Assembly (NCBI RefSeq): GCF_001006805.1
Contig: NZ_LN811350.1
Span: forward strand, 625,324 to 689,323
DNA: 64,000 nucleotides
DNA from: Microvirga massiliensis
Lineage (GTDB): Bacteria; Pseudomonadota; Alphaproteobacteria; Rhizobiales; Beijerinckiaceae
Direction of reading: 5' to 3'
Under the pieces are notes generated by a model. It did no database searches, was not told where the DNA came from, and saw only the letters and a program-made list of their open reading frames with translations. Positions 63,847-64,000 of this stretch are shown in pieces (position 1 is the stretch's first letter; each line of letters opens with the position of its first letter). The translations under genes were made by a program, and so were the position numbers.

Positions 63847-64000
63847 CGGCCGATCTCTCTCTTGCCCTTCTGGATCTCGATCTTCATGCCTGCGCTCACG
63901 GGAACGAGGCATCCTTGCCGATTCCCGACGCCGTCGATCATCACGAGACAGTCGAAGCACACGCCCATCATGCAATAAGGCAGTCGCAGCGCGCCGCTCA
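63843..64000 (-). CDS. C-terminal part of a (2Fe-2S) dehydrogenase subunit (HcnA/OoxC-like)
   Basis: The last 51 residues of a small plant-ferredoxin-like subunit, truncated by the window edge. PYCMMGVCFDC gives the Cys-x4-Cys-x2-Cys cluster and a further Cys lies in RQGCLVP, the arrangement of HcnA/sarcosine-oxidase N-terminal domains. The stop overlaps the start of the next subunit by four bases, so the three subunits are translationally coupled. The remainder of the gene lies outside the window. Confidence 0.85.
   Translation of the reverse strand, partial: SGALRLPYCMMGVCFDCLVMIDGVGNRQGCLVPVSAGMKIEIQKGKREIGR

Noticed and set aside
1..64000. CRISPR arrays, tRNA/rRNA genes, insertion sequences, prophage
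   Set aside because: No regular spacer-repeat array, no tRNA-like cloverleaf, no transposase or phage protein was recognised by reading; the XerD gene is a housekeeping recombinase.

Overview
The window looks like chromosome of a high-GC alphaproteobacterium of the order Hyphomicrobiales (Rhizobiales). Supporting evidence: an ethylmalonyl-CoA pathway gene pair (ccr/ecm), a cyclic beta-glucan exporter of the NdvA type, MetX/MetW methionine synthesis, a DUF2125 protein, an EcfG-like sigma factor with matching GGAAC-N16/17-CGTT promoters, and the aroK/aroB/xerD neighbourhood. Methylobacteriaceae (Methylobacterium/Microvirga-like) would fit but is not proven. I see no rRNA, tRNA, CRISPR array, transposase or prophage gene.

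Region 1 (1-12.5 kb) is accessory and signalling DNA. It holds a LysR regulator, a single-domain response regulator, an EcfG-like sigma factor, a secreted GH3 beta-glucosidase and a membrane hybrid histidine kinase. It also holds a compact predicted amide-bond system: a carboxylate-amine ligase (amidoligase) translationally coupled to a class-I glutamine amidotransferase/C26 peptidase, divergent from a MATE exporter, with a 25-bp inverted repeat between them. RlpA, two unknown small proteins and a PHA-system protein follow.

Region 2 (12.5-25.5 kb) is a glycan island. A glycosyltransferase, UDP-galactopyranose mutase and a fused glycosidase/RmlD-like reductase lie on the plus strand behind a perfect EcfG-type promoter. 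Facing them on the minus strand are a GH2 glycosidase, a small unknown protein, an MsbA-like ABC exporter and a second GH1-like glycosidase, followed by a Crp/Fnr regulator. The glycosidases lack evident signal peptides. I infer synthesis, remodelling and export of a galactofuranose-containing glycan under general-stress control.

Region 3 (25.5-39.3 kb) mixes envelope and core genes: a stress-promoter small membrane protein, a large MscS channel with a CAP lipoprotein, an isolated motA-motB pair, NdvA, an alpha/beta hydrolase, a CNNM/CBS protein, aroB-aroK, a 48-residue membrane protein, xerD and a small exported protein with its own EcfG-type promoter. REP-like palindromes lie in several gaps.

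Region 4 (39.3-57.7 kb) is mostly housekeeping: metX-metW, chorismate mutase-hisC-prephenate dehydrogenase, DUF2125, gamma-glutamylcyclotransferase, plsC, YdcF, ftsE/ftsX, a zinc-ribbon protein, hpt, a CpdR-like receiver, TspO, a Cys/Met-metabolism PLP enzyme and a GGDEF/EAL protein.

Region 5 (55.6-64 kb) carries ethylmalonyl-CoA mutase divergent from crotonyl-CoA carboxylase/reductase, a YihY membrane protein, and an operon for a three-subunit amino-acid/opine-type dehydrogenase (2Fe-2S, FAD/NAD and FAD subunits) ending in RidA, which would remove the imines such an enzyme makes. The window cuts genes at both ends.
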